From Rhodococcus sp. ABRD24 (lineage in GTDB: Bacteria; Actinomycetota; Actinomycetes; Mycobacteriales; Mycobacteriaceae): a stretch of DNA of 64,000 bases. A program made the position numbers and the translations under genes. Positions within the stretch are counted from its first letter, which is position 1. Every line of letters starts with the position of its first letter. Shown here piece after piece: positions 17,591 through 26,780 of the stretch. Under the pieces are notes generated by a model. The model ran no database searches and was not told the DNA's origin. It saw only the letters and a program-made list of their open reading frames with translations. The DNA lies in NCBI RefSeq assembly GCF_004328705.1, contig NZ_CP035319.1:992001-1056000 (forward strand), given 5' to 3'.

Positions 17591-20116
17591 TTACCGGCGC
17601 GAGGAGAGTTCCGATCGGCGTTCCGGAACGTCCGGTATGCCCATCAGGACGGGCACCTTGCGCGGCCCGGAGTCGTCGAACACCACCGTCGGATCGGGCA
17701 CCTCGGGGGCGTTGACGAAGGACACGAACCGCGACAACTTGTCCGGATCCTCGAGCACGCCTGCCCACTCGTCGCGGTAGCCGGCGACGTGCCGGGCCAT
17801 CGCCGACTCGAGATCGTCGGCGATCCCGAGGCTGTCCTCGCACACCACGGCCTCCAGATGGTCGAGTCCGCCCTCCAGCGATTCCACCCACGGCGCGGTG
17901 CGCTGCAACCGGTCGGCGGTGCGCACGTAGAACATGAGGTAGCGGTCGATGTACCGGATCAGGGTGTCGTCATCGAGTCCGCCCGCGAGCAACTGCGCAT
18001 GCCTGGGCGACTGACCACCGTTGCCGCCTACATACAGATTCCAGCCGTTCTCTGTCGCGATGACGCCGACGTCCTTGCCGCGAGCCTCGGCGCACTCGCG
18101 CGCACACCCCGACACCCCGAACTTGATCTTGTGCGGCGAACGTAGGCCCCGGTACCGGTTCTCGAGCCGCACCGCCATCCCCACCGAGTCCTGCACGCCG
18201 TACCTGCACCACGTGGACCCGACGCAGCTCTTCACGGTGCGCAGCGACTTCCCGTACGCCTGACCGGATTCCATGCCGACATCGACGAGCCGCTGCCAGA
18301 TCTCCGGCAACTGTTCCACCCGCGCGCCGAACAGGTCGATCCGCTGACCACCGGTGACCTTGAGGTAAAGCCCGTAGTCGCGGGCGATCTCCCCGATCGT
18401 GATGAGCTGCTCGGGCGTGCACTCGCCCCCGGGCATCCTCGGCACCACCGAATAGGTGCCGTTGCGCTGGATGTTCGCCAGGAAGTGGTCGTTGGTGTCC
18501 TGGAGCGACGCCTGCTCACCATCGAGGACATGTTCCGACGATGTCGACGCGAGGATCGACGCGACGACGGGCTTGCAGATGTCGCAGCCGGTTCCTGTGC
18601 CGTATCGCGCGATCAGGCCGGAGAAGGTCCGCGTGCCGGTGGCCCGGACGATCTCGAACAGCTCGGCCCGGGACTGGGTGAAGTGCTCGCACAGTGCCTT
18701 CGACAGCTCCACGCCGGACGACGCGAGCAGCGCCTTCACCGTCGGCAGGCAGCCGCCGCACGTGGTACCCGCATTGGTACAGGCCTTGACCGCCGCGACA
18801 TCGCACGCACCGTCAGCGATCGCCGCGCAGATCGCCCCCTTGGTGACGGCGTTGCACGAGCACACCTGGGCGTCATCGGGAAGCGCTCCGGCGCCGGGCT
18901 TCTCGCCGGCCGGGGAGATCAGCGCGGCCGGATCGCCGGGGAGTTCCCGCCCGACGAGCGGGCGCAACGACCCATAGGCCGACGCGTCGCCGACGAGGAT
19001 CCCGCCGAGCAGCGTCCTCGCGTCGTCCGAGACGACGAGCTTGGTGTACGTGCCCTTCGCGGCGTCGCTGAGCACCACCTCGAGCGCGCCCGGCGTCGCG
19101 GCGTGCACGTCACCGAAGCTCGCGACGTCCACGCCGAGCAGCTTGAGCTTGGTGGACAGGTCGGCTCCGGGGAACACCGCGTCCCCACCGAGGAGCCGGT
19201 CCGCGACCACCTCGGCCGTCGAGTAACCAGGGGCAACCAGCCCGTAGCACCGGCCCTCCACGGCGGCACACTCGCCGACTGCAAACACCGCGGGATCAGA
19301 GGTGACGCAACCACTGTCGGTAAGGACGCCGCCGCGCTCGGCGATGTCCAGGCCCGCGTCACGGGCCAGCCGATCCTGCGGGCGGACGCCTGCGGAGAAC
19401 ACCAGCAGCGCGGCATCGATCACGGAGCCGTCGGACAGCTCCACCCGCACACCGTCGGATCCGTCGGTGATCGAACCGATCCCGGTTCCGGTGTGCAGCG
19501 TGAGCCCCAGGTCGGTCACCAGCCTGGCGAGCACGGCGCCGCCGCCCTCGTCGACCTGCAGCGGCATCAGCCGGGCGTTGTGTTCGACGACATGCGCCGA
19601 CATACCCAACTGGCGCAGCGCGTTCGCGGCCTCGAGCCCGAGCAGGCCACCACCGACCACGACGCCGACGGCGCCCGGTCCAGCCGCCTCCGCGCGGGCC
19701 CGGATGCCGTCCAGATCGGACGGAGTGCGGTAGACGAAACACAGATCGTGGTCGTGGCCCGGCACCGGCGGCACGAACGGGTACGAGCCCGTCGCGAGCA
19801 CCAGCGCGTCGTAACCCAGTGTCTCGCCCGCCGACGTGGTCACGGTGTGCCCGGCCCGATCGATCACGTCGGCCCGTACTCCCACCCGCAGGTCCACTGC
19901 GGGATCGCCGGCGAAGTCGTTGCCCGCCAACGCAATTTCCCGCACGTCCCACGAGTCGACGTACGACGACAGCGCTACCCGGTCGTAGGCCGGCACGTCC
20001 TCCTCGCACAGCACGATCACCGCCCAGGTGCCGACCTCGTCTCGAGCACGCAGCGCTTCGACGAAGCGATGGCCCACCATGCCGTGTCCGATCACGATCG
20101 CGGTCCGTTCGTTCAT
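17591..20116 (-). CDS. nirB: assimilatory nitrite reductase [NAD(P)H] large subunit NirB
   Basis: 841 residues, normal for NirB. Order of domains: an FAD/NAD(P)-binding pyridine nucleotide oxidoreductase (AIVIGHGMVGHRF at the N-terminus; VVVGGGLLGLEAANAL), a BFD-like [2Fe-2S] domain (CSCNAVTKGA and CTNAGTTCGGC), then the sulfite/nitrite reductase ferredoxin-like half and the siroheme/4Fe-4S domain (CVGSTWCRYG and GCARECAEARGKDVGVIA). It reduces nitrite to ammonium in the cytoplasm with NirD. The ATG overlaps the stop of the upstream electron-transfer gene (ATGA, 20113-20116). GGAAGG is the ribosome binding site. Confidence 0.95.
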   Translation of the reverse strand: MNERTAIVIGHGMVGHRFVEALRARDEVGTWAVIVLCEEDVPAYDRVALSSYVDSWDVREIALAGNDFAGDPAVDLRVGVRADVIDRAGHTVTTSAGETLGYDALVLATGSYPFVPPVPGHDHDLCFVYRTPSDLDGIRARAEAAGPGAVGVVVGGGLLGLEAANALRQLGMSAHVVEHNARLMPLQVDEGGGAVLARLVTDLGLTLHTGTGIGSITDGSDGVRVELSDGSVIDAALLVFSAGVRPQDRLARDAGLDIAERGGVLTDSGCVTSDPAVFAVGECAAVEGRCYGLVAPGYSTAEVVADRLLGGDAVFPGADLSTKLKLLGVDVASFGDVHAATPGALEVVLSDAAKGTYTKLVVSDDARTLLGGILVGDASAYGSLRPLVGRELPGDPAALISPAGEKPGAGALPDDAQVCSCNAVTKGAICAAIADGACDVAAVKACTNAGTTCGGCLPTVKALLASSGVELSKALCEHFTQSRAELFEIVRATGTRTFSGLIARYGTGTGCDICKPVVASILASTSSEHVLDGEQASLQDTNDHFLANIQRNGTYSVVPRMPGGECTPEQLITIGEIARDYGLYLKVTGGQRIDLFGARVEQLPEIWQRLVDVGMESGQAYGKSLRTVKSCVGSTWCRYGVQDSVGMAVRLENRYRGLRSPHKIKFGVSGCARECAEARGKDVGVIATENGWNLYVGGNGGQSPRHAQLLAGGLDDDTLIRYIDRYLMFYVRTADRLQRTAPWVESLEGGLDHLEAVVCEDSLGIADDLESAMARHVAGYRDEWAGVLEDPDKLSRFVSFVNAPEVPDPTVVFDDSGPRKVPVLMGIPDVPERRSELSSRR

Positions 20117-21639
20117 GCCGCACCTTCCTTCCGAGCCGATACTTCTCGTTCGTCGCCGTGCTGCTGGTCACCGTGGGCCGCGTCGTCGTTCCGGAGATCG
20201 GCGCTCTGGGGATCGCTGCTCCGTAACCACTCGCATATGCCCTCGACCGTGGAACTGCATCCGCCGCACCCCGTTGTCGCGCGGGTCGCGGTTGCGAGTG
20301 CGGCCACCGAGCGTGCCCCGGACCGCCATGCCGCCGTGAGGTTCGTCTTGGTCACCGAGTTGCAGCGGCAGATCACCGCACCGCCCGGCATGCCGGCGGG
20401 GCTCACCGACTCGGTGGTGGCTGCGCCGCGACCCGTGAGCAGCACCATGCGGTCCTGCGGCACCGGAAGCCGCGCGTCGAACAACTGCGTGACGGTACCG
20501 ACCACATCGGGGCTGCCGAGCAGTACGGCGCCGACTATCCGTTCTTCGCGTACAACGAGTTTGGCGTAGCGTCCGCGTGCCGGGTCCGCGAGCGTGAGCA
20601 CCTCGTGGTCCGTGTCGTGCAGGTCGGCACTCACGTCACCCATCGACGCAAGGTCGATGTCGTGGGCCTTGAGCCGGGTGACAGTTTCGCTGCCGTGGTA
20701 CTCGGCGCCCGGATCCGCCCCGGTGATCCGGGCGGCCACCACCGCGGCCTGCTCCCAGCCAGGCTGCACCAGGCCGTACACCTCGCCGCGGTGCTGCGCG
20801 CACTCCCCGATCGCCCACACGTGCGGGGCGCTCGTGCGCAGTCCGTCGTCGACCACCACCCCGTAGTCAACGATGACGCCGGCGGCCCGCGCCACAGCGG
20901 TGGCGGGCCGGACGCCCGCCGTCAGCACCACCAGATCGACAGGCAGTTCGGTGCCATCGTCGAGAACGAGCACACGCGCGGCGCCTGTGCCGCGCAGCGC
21001 AATCGCGCGCCGGTTGAGCAGAACCCGCATACCCAGGCCGGTGAGCACGCGACCCAGGACCGCACCGCCACCCGGATCCATCTGCCGTTCCATCGGCACC
21101 GCCTTCGGATGCACAACGGTGACGTCGGCGCCGCGCAGCAGCAGCCCGCGCGCCGCCTCGAGCCCGAGTAGGCCGCCGCCGAGAATCACCGCCCGGCACC
21201 CCGGCGACGCGGCGCCGGTGATCCGGTCACAGTCCTCCACGGTCCGGAACGCGGCCACCCCGTCGGCATCGACGTGCATCCCCTCGATCGGCGGCACGAA
21301 CGACGTGCTGCCGGTCGCCAGGACCAGCTCGTCGTAGCCGAGCAGCTTGCCGTCGTCGCAGCGCACGACGCGCGCCTCGGTGTCGACCGCCTCCACCCGC
21401 ACCCCGATCCGCACGTCGACGTGGTTGCGCGCCCACCAGTCGTCCGGCCGCAGCCGTGTGTCGCGCGCAGTGATGCTGCCGGCCAATACGTTCGACAGCA
21501 GGATCCGGTTGTATGCGGCCCGGGGTTCCGCCCCGAACACCACGACCTCGAGACGCTCGGGGTCACGGTCGCGGCGGCGCAACTCCTCGGCCAGCCGCGC
21601 GCCGACCATGCCGTTTCCGACGATCACGACCCGAGTCAC
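20113..21639 (-). CDS. FAD/[2Fe-2S] oxidoreductase, electron-transfer subunit for nitrate reductase (NasB-like)
   Basis: 508 residues resembling the first half of NirB without the reductase part: FAD-binding VVIVGNGMVGARLAEEL, a second dinucleotide site AVILGGGLLGLEAARGL, and a C-terminal BFD-like cluster site CRCNSVTK..CGGC. Position between the nitrate reductase and nirB suggests it passes NAD(P)H electrons to the molybdenum subunit. GTG 21639 is chosen because it overlaps the nitrate reductase stop (GTGA); an upstream frame to 21666 is open but lies inside the previous gene. The last 35 residues are hydrophilic and Asp/Gln-rich. Confidence 0.85.
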   Translation of the reverse strand: MTRVVIVGNGMVGARLAEELRRRDRDPERLEVVVFGAEPRAAYNRILLSNVLAGSITARDTRLRPDDWWARNHVDVRIGVRVEAVDTEARVVRCDDGKLLGYDELVLATGSTSFVPPIEGMHVDADGVAAFRTVEDCDRITGAASPGCRAVILGGGLLGLEAARGLLLRGADVTVVHPKAVPMERQMDPGGGAVLGRVLTGLGMRVLLNRRAIALRGTGAARVLVLDDGTELPVDLVVLTAGVRPATAVARAAGVIVDYGVVVDDGLRTSAPHVWAIGECAQHRGEVYGLVQPGWEQAAVVAARITGADPGAEYHGSETVTRLKAHDIDLASMGDVSADLHDTDHEVLTLADPARGRYAKLVVREERIVGAVLLGSPDVVGTVTQLFDARLPVPQDRMVLLTGRGAATTESVSPAGMPGGAVICRCNSVTKTNLTAAWRSGARSVAALATATRATTGCGGCSSTVEGICEWLRSSDPQSADLRNDDAAHGDQQHGDEREVSARKEGAA

Positions 21640-23744
21640 GATGCCGCCTCCAGCCGCACCGCACACACCTTGAACTCCGGCATCCGGCTCGTCGGATCGA
21701 GGGCGGGGTTGGTCAGCAGATTCGCCCGGGCGTCGCCCGCGAAGTGGAACGGCAGGAACACCGTGTCGAGCCGCATCGAGTCGTCACATCGCACCGCCGC
21801 AGACACGGCGCCCCGCCGACCCAGCACGGTCGCCCTGTCACCGTCCCGCAGGCCGGAACGCTCGGCAGTGTCCGGGTGGACCTGCACGAACATCGGCCCC
21901 GCCGCCGCGGCGAGTTCGGCCACCCGCCGGGTCTGCGTGCCCGACTGATATTGCGCCAGAACACGTCCCGTGGTCGCAACCAACGGGAACTCGGTATCTG
22001 TCGGCTCGGCGGGACCACGATGCTCGACGGCGGTGAACCGCGCCCGTCCGTCGTCGGTGGCAAACCGGTCCAGGAACAGCCTCGGCGTGCCCGGATGCCC
22101 GACGTCGGGGCACGGCCAGTACAGCGCCTCCCCCGCATCGAGGCGGTCGTAGGTCACTCCCGCGTAGTCGGCGACGCCACCGGCCGAGGCGCGGCGCAGT
22201 TCGTCGAACACCACCTCGGGCTCCGCCGGGAACCTCGACACCGGCTGACCGAGCCGAACGGCCAACTCCTGCAACACCTCGAGCTCACTGCGCGCCCCGG
22301 CCGGTGGCGCCACCCCGCGTCGGCGACGCAGTACCCGGCCCTCGAGGCTCGTCATGGTGCCCTCCTCCTCGGCCCACTGCAGGACCGGCAACACGACATC
22401 GGCCATCGCGGCCGTCTCCGAGAGCAGGAAGTCACACACCACCAGCAGGTCCAGCGACCGCAGCCGGTCGACGACGTGACCCGCCCGCGGCGCCGACACC
22501 GCAAGATTTGCGCCGTGCACCATCAGCGCACGCGGGCCGTCGGGGTGGCCGAGCGCGTCGAGCAACTCGTATGCGCTGCGCCCCGGACCGGGCAGCTCCG
22601 ACGGATCGATCCCCCACACCCGCGCGACATGTTCGCGCGCAACAGGATCGGTGATTCTGCGGTAGCCGGGCAGCTGGTCGGCCTTCTGCCCGTGCTCGCG
22701 ACCACCCTGCCCGTTGCCCTGACCGGTGATTGCACCGTAGCCGCTGCCACGACGCCCCGGCAGTCCCAGCGTGAGCGCCAGCGCGATCCACGCGGACACG
22801 GTGTCGGTGCCGGTCGCGTGCTGCTCGGCGCCCCGGGCAGTGAGGATGTAGGCGCCGGTGTCCGAGCGCCTGGAATGCGACAGGATCTCCACCGCCCGGC
22901 GTAACGACGCGACCGGCACACCCGTGACGCGTTCGGTGCGTTCGGGCCACCACTGCGCCGCCGCGAGCCACGCGTCGTCGAAACCGTCCGTGCGAGCCTC
23001 GACGAACTCGCGGTCGAGGTGCCCCTCGATCACCGCGAGGTGCACCATGCCCAGCGCCAGCGGCAGATCCGTGCCCGGTGCCAGTTGCAGATGCACCCCA
23101 CCGCCGAGGACGGCAAGGTCCGCGGTCGCGGTGCGCCGCGGGTCCGCGACGATCAGCCCACCCGCATCGGCCGCCGCTTTCAGGTGCCCGACGAGCGGCG
23201 GCATCGTCTCGGCGACGTTGCCGCCGGCCAGCAGGATCGCCTTCGCCGACGTGAGATCCGAGACCGGGAACGGCAGTCCGCGATCGAGGCCGAACGCGCG
23301 GATCCCGGCGGCGGCCGCCGACGACATGCAGAACCGCCCGTTGTAGTCGATGTTCGACGTGCCGAGCGCGACGCGCGCGAACTTGCCGAGCATGTATGCC
23401 TTCTCGTTGGTGAGCCCGCCGCCACCGAAGATGCCCACCGCGTCGCGTCCCCCGGCCACCTGCGCGGCGCGGAGGCCCTCGGCGACCCGGTCGAGGGCGT
23501 CGTCCCACGAGGCCGGGCGCAGACGCCCGTCGATCCGGATCAGCGGGGTGGTGAGCCGGTCCGGATGTCGCAGCAGTTCGGCGCTGGTCCACCCCTTCTG
23601 GCACAATCCGCCGCGGTTGGTGGGGAACTGACGGCCGGTCACCGTCACGCTTCCCGCATCTGGGCTGAGCGTCATCGCGCACTGCAGGCCGCAGTACGGG
23701 CAGTGGGTCTCGGCCCGGCTGGAGATGGCGGATACCGCGTTCAC
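21636..23744 (-). CDS. assimilatory nitrate reductase catalytic subunit
   Basis: 702 residues of the molybdopterin oxidoreductase family. The N-terminal 4Fe-4S site is CPYCGLQC..GLCQKGW; it continues with AVGIFGGGGLTNEKAYMLGKFARVALG, NIDYNGRFCMSSAA, and a C-terminal molydopterin-dinucleotide domain (TTGRVLAQYQSGTQTRRV, VHPDTAERSGLRDGD). No Tat or Sec signal is visible, consistent with a cytoplasmic assimilatory enzyme (NarB/NasA type). GTG 23744 overlaps the narK stop (GTGA). The frame extends upstream to 24443, but that part is antiphase to narK and is not real. Needs Mo-bis-MGD, so MobA-MoeA at 3.9 kb is a likely partner. Confidence 0.92.
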   Translation of the reverse strand: MNAVSAISSRAETHCPYCGLQCAMTLSPDAGSVTVTGRQFPTNRGGLCQKGWTSAELLRHPDRLTTPLIRIDGRLRPASWDDALDRVAEGLRAAQVAGGRDAVGIFGGGGLTNEKAYMLGKFARVALGTSNIDYNGRFCMSSAAAAGIRAFGLDRGLPFPVSDLTSAKAILLAGGNVAETMPPLVGHLKAAADAGGLIVADPRRTATADLAVLGGGVHLQLAPGTDLPLALGMVHLAVIEGHLDREFVEARTDGFDDAWLAAAQWWPERTERVTGVPVASLRRAVEILSHSRRSDTGAYILTARGAEQHATGTDTVSAWIALALTLGLPGRRGSGYGAITGQGNGQGGREHGQKADQLPGYRRITDPVAREHVARVWGIDPSELPGPGRSAYELLDALGHPDGPRALMVHGANLAVSAPRAGHVVDRLRSLDLLVVCDFLLSETAAMADVVLPVLQWAEEEGTMTSLEGRVLRRRRGVAPPAGARSELEVLQELAVRLGQPVSRFPAEPEVVFDELRRASAGGVADYAGVTYDRLDAGEALYWPCPDVGHPGTPRLFLDRFATDDGRARFTAVEHRGPAEPTDTEFPLVATTGRVLAQYQSGTQTRRVAELAAAAGPMFVQVHPDTAERSGLRDGDRATVLGRRGAVSAAVRCDDSMRLDTVFLPFHFAGDARANLLTNPALDPTSRMPEFKVCAVRLEAAS

Positions 23745-25189
23745 GACGTCACCGCGATCGACTGTCCGGCAGCCTCTTTCGTGACCGGCCTGCGTCGCAC
23801 GAATACGGTCCACGTGACCAGCGCGCACACCACATAGAAGCCGAGGAACACCCAGAAGGCCATCGTCGCCGATTTCGCGGGGCTGCTGTACGACGCACGC
23901 AGCACCAGGTTGATGCCGACGCCGCCGAGTCCGCCGATTGCGCCGGCGAAGCCGATCAGCGCGCCGGACATGTTGCGCGACCACCCCGCCCGGTCCGGCT
24001 CGTCGAGCCCGATCAGCGAGCGCGAGCGGGCCTCGAAGATCGACGGGATCATCTTGTACACCGAGCCATTGCCGATACCGGAGAGGACGAACAGCGCAAC
24101 GAACCCGATCACGAGCGCGGCCATCGTCACGCCGGATGCGGAGCCGGGCGTCGCGTCGTCGGCCGTGCCCGCACTGACCAGGACCGCAGTGGCCAGCACC
24201 ATCGCCGCGAACGTGTACAGCGTGATCCGCCCACCGCCGACGCGGTCCGCGAACCTCCCACCGAGCGGCCGGGCGATGGAACCGAGCAGCGGTCCGATGA
24301 ACGCGATCTGCGCCGCGTGCAGCGCGGCCTGCGCGGGTGTCTCGCCGCCGGCGAGGAAGTTGATCTGCAACACCTGACCGAACGCGAAGCTGAAACCGAT
24401 GAACGAGCCGAAGGTGCCGATGTAGAGGAAGCTCACGATCCACGAGTCCCGTACCCGCAGGGCCGCGACCATCGAACGCAGGTCCGCCTTCTGGTTACCG
24501 AGGTTGTCCATGAACAGCGCCGCGCCCACCGCAGCGACCGCGATCAGCACGAGGTACACCGCACACACGAGATACGGGGCGGTATTGCCGACGGTCGCGA
24601 TCACGAGCAAGCCCACCAACTGGATGGCTGGCACTCCGATGTTCCCGCCGCCCGCGTTCAGGCCCAGCGCCCAGCCCTTGAGCCGCTGTGGGTAGAAGGC
24701 GTTGATGTTCGCCATCGACGACGCGAAGTTGCCGCCGCCGACACCCACGGTGGCGGCCACCAACAGGAACGTCGTGTAGGACGTGCCGGGATGCTGCACG
24801 AACCACAGCGTCAGCAATGTCGGGATCAGCAGCACCAGCGCGCTGAACACCGTCCAGTTCCGGCCGCCGAACCGGGCGGTGGCCACGGTGTACGGGATAC
24901 GCAGCACCGACCCGACGAGGGTCGGCACCGCGACGAGGAAGAACTTGCCGGCGGCGTCGATGCCGAAGACGTCGGTAGGCATGAACAGCACCATCACCGA
25001 CCAGATGGACCAGACCGAGAAGCCGACGTGCTCGGCGATCACCGACCAGACGAGATTGCGGCGGGCGATGTCCTTGCCGCCGGCCTCCCACGCCTCGACG
25101 TTCTCGGCGTCCCAGCGGTCGATGTAGTGCCCCTGCACCGTCGGCGCGCTCGCATCCGGTGCTGTGGACCGATCGGAGAGTGTGGTCAC
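23741..25189 (-). CDS. narK: nitrate/nitrite transporter NarK (MFS)
   Basis: 482 residues with about twelve membrane helices. The nitrate-porter signatures are present: GGGNFASSMANINAFYPQ and GLNAGGGNIGVP in the first half. It begins the operon and starts with GTG 25189, five bases after AGGAGG. That ribosome binding site is one arm of the hairpin at 25195-25229, so translation of the first gene is probably regulated. The N-terminal 50 residues are hydrophilic. The stop codon overlaps the start of the nitrate reductase gene. Confidence 0.94.
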   Translation of the reverse strand: MTTLSDRSTAPDASAPTVQGHYIDRWDAENVEAWEAGGKDIARRNLVWSVIAEHVGFSVWSIWSVMVLFMPTDVFGIDAAGKFFLVAVPTLVGSVLRIPYTVATARFGGRNWTVFSALVLLIPTLLTLWFVQHPGTSYTTFLLVAATVGVGGGNFASSMANINAFYPQRLKGWALGLNAGGGNIGVPAIQLVGLLVIATVGNTAPYLVCAVYLVLIAVAAVGAALFMDNLGNQKADLRSMVAALRVRDSWIVSFLYIGTFGSFIGFSFAFGQVLQINFLAGGETPAQAALHAAQIAFIGPLLGSIARPLGGRFADRVGGGRITLYTFAAMVLATAVLVSAGTADDATPGSASGVTMAALVIGFVALFVLSGIGNGSVYKMIPSIFEARSRSLIGLDEPDRAGWSRNMSGALIGFAGAIGGLGGVGINLVLRASYSSPAKSATMAFWVFLGFYVVCALVTWTVFVRRRPVTKEAAGQSIAVTS

Positions 25190-25194
25190 CTGGA

Positions 25195-25229
25195 CCTCCT
25201 ACCTGTGTGGGAAACCCCAAGGTAGGAGG
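25195..25229 (-). promoter_or_regulatory. narK leader hairpin sequestering the ribosome binding site
   Basis: Read on the minus strand, CCTCCTACCT (25229-25220) pairs perfectly with AGGTAGGAGG (25204-25195). The loop contains a further TGGG-GTTT-CCCA stem, so the whole can form about 14 pairs with a three-base bulge. The 3' arm is the narK Shine-Dalgarno itself, five bases from the GTG start. There is no run of U after it, so it is not a standard terminator. Confidence 0.75.
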
Positions 25230-25321
25230 CCGGTGTTGCGTCGGTGCTGCCCCCGATGACCCGTCCGTCAACACTCGCTCACCCACCGCATTCGAGGCGG
25301 TGAGGTCGACGGAATACCAGG

Positions 25322-26569
25322 TCAGGCGGTCTTCGCGCCCCAGCTGTCCTCGAGCATCCGCGGCTTGCACGCCGCCCACGCGGAAATCAGGACCACGACG
25401 ACCGCGGCGGCAAGCAGCGCGAACGGCGCACCCCATCCGCCGGTCGACTCGTGCAACACGCCGAACAGCAGCGGGCCGATGCACGCGACCGTATAGCCGA
25501 TGCCCTGCGTGAACCCGGACAGCGCCGCCGACCCGGCATGCGTGCGGGTCCGCAGGTTGATCAGCGTCAACGACATCGGGAACGTGCTGGGTCCGAGGCC
25601 GATGACCAGCACCCACAGGATCGGCGCCGACATCGGCGCGAGGAACAGTCCGGTGAAACCGATCGCGTAGCAGACCGCACAACCGACGACGATCGGGAAC
25701 GGATTGCGCATGCGGGCGCACACGCTGGGTGCCGCGAATGCCGCAATCAGGCCCATGAACGAGAACACCGCGACCATGCTGCCGGCGAATGCCTCGCTGG
25801 CGCCGGCCTCGGTGAGGATCTTCGGGATCCATGTGAACATCGAGTACGTGATGAGCGAGGTCATACCGAACATGCCCGCCATGCCCCAGCCCACCGGCGA
25901 CCGCCACGGCCGTCCGGGTGCGTGAGACTCGGACGGCCGCTCAGGCGCGGCAGTGCCGTCGGACCGCTTGCGGCCGCGGGCCAGGATCATCAGCCACGGC
26001 GCCGCAGCCGCGAAGCCGAGCAGCGACCACACCCCGAGTGAGATCCGCCAGTCGAACACCTCCGCGAGCGGCACCGCCACCAGGGCAGGCACGATCGTGC
26101 CGATCTGTACGCCGGTGATGTAGATCGAGCTCATCAATGCCAGTCGGTCACCGAAGTAGCGCTTTACCAGCGGCGGAATCACGACGTTGCCGATGCCCAT
26201 GCCACCGAGCGCGAGCGCCGACAACGTCAGCAGCGACCACGTATCGCCCACCATCGCGCGGGTGAGCATGCCGACGCCAGCCATCATCATCGCCAGCAAC
26301 GCGGTCCATTCGAGCCCCAGCCTGCGCGCGATCGCGGGCGTGAGCAGACCGAACACGGCGAACATCGCCGTCGGAATCATGCCGAAGACACCGACGACAG
26401 TGGACGAAAAGCCCAGGTCGCCGCTGATCTGGGACGCGAGGGGACTGAAGGAGGTAACCGCAAGGCGCAGCGTGAGCGCCGACATCGCGATCGCGGCGAA
26501 CACCAAGAGGCGCCCCGCGAACAGGGGCTGGGGCCCTCTGGCGATTGCGGCCGTCGCGGGCGCGGTCAT
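25322..26569 (-). CDS. MFS transporter, CynX/NimT family
   Basis: 415 residues with about twelve membrane helices, in the pattern of CynX/NimT permeases (LRLAVTSFSPLASQISGDLGFSSTVVGVFGMIPTA). Known members move cyanate or nitroimidazole-type drugs; the substrate here is unknown. The central hydrophilic loop (residues about 200-225) is Arg/Pro-rich. ATG 26569 has a weak AGGCAG upstream. It faces away from the FadR-type regulator at 26781, so the regulator probably controls it. It is separated from narK by 132 bases that include the narK leader, and is not part of the nitrate operon as far as can be told. Confidence 0.85.
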   Translation of the reverse strand: MTAPATAAIARGPQPLFAGRLLVFAAIAMSALTLRLAVTSFSPLASQISGDLGFSSTVVGVFGMIPTAMFAVFGLLTPAIARRLGLEWTALLAMMMAGVGMLTRAMVGDTWSLLTLSALALGGMGIGNVVIPPLVKRYFGDRLALMSSIYITGVQIGTIVPALVAVPLAEVFDWRISLGVWSLLGFAAAAPWLMILARGRKRSDGTAAPERPSESHAPGRPWRSPVGWGMAGMFGMTSLITYSMFTWIPKILTEAGASEAFAGSMVAVFSFMGLIAAFAAPSVCARMRNPFPIVVGCAVCYAIGFTGLFLAPMSAPILWVLVIGLGPSTFPMSLTLINLRTRTHAGSAALSGFTQGIGYTVACIGPLLFGVLHESTGGWGAPFALLAAAVVVVLISAWAACKPRMLEDSWGAKTA

Positions 26570-26700
26570 GGACTGCCTCGTTCCGTCGTTGATGCGATTC
26601 GCGAATGACTACCACGAAGGGCTGCGCACTCGACCCGACAAATCATAGGATGACCGGATGAAAGTCTGCAAAGCATAATTCTCGAGACCCATCGTTCTTC

Positions 26701-26753
26701 GAAGCCGCCGTGCGAAACCACCGTGCGAGACCACCCGCGCGAAACCACCGTGA
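26701..26753. repeat. four imperfect 13-14 base tandem repeats in a divergent promoter region
   Basis: The units are GAAGCCGCCGTGC, GAAACCACCGTGC, GAGACCACCCGCGC and GAAACCACCGTGA, lying head to tail between the NimT-type transporter and the GntR regulator. Units 2 and 4 share GCGAAACCACCGTG exactly (26712-26725 and 26739-26752). Possible operator array for the neighbouring regulator. Confidence 0.6.
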
Positions 26754-26780
26754 GACATCCGCCTACCCCGCAGGAGCGCC

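Noticed and set aside
18485..20569. A 694-codon open frame on the plus strand opposite nirB and its neighbour
   Set aside because: It is antiphase to two genes with full family motifs, is Arg/His/Gly-rich as expected of GC-skewed antisense frames, and has no recognisable domain.
23745..24443. N-terminal extension of the nitrate reductase frame
   Set aside because: It lies entirely within narK in another frame, and GTG 23744 overlapping the narK stop is followed at once by the family's N-terminal Cys motif.
25195..25229. Plain intrinsic terminator of the NimT-type gene
   Set aside because: The stem overlaps the narK ribosome binding site and has no following T run; the NimT stop is about 90 bases further away.
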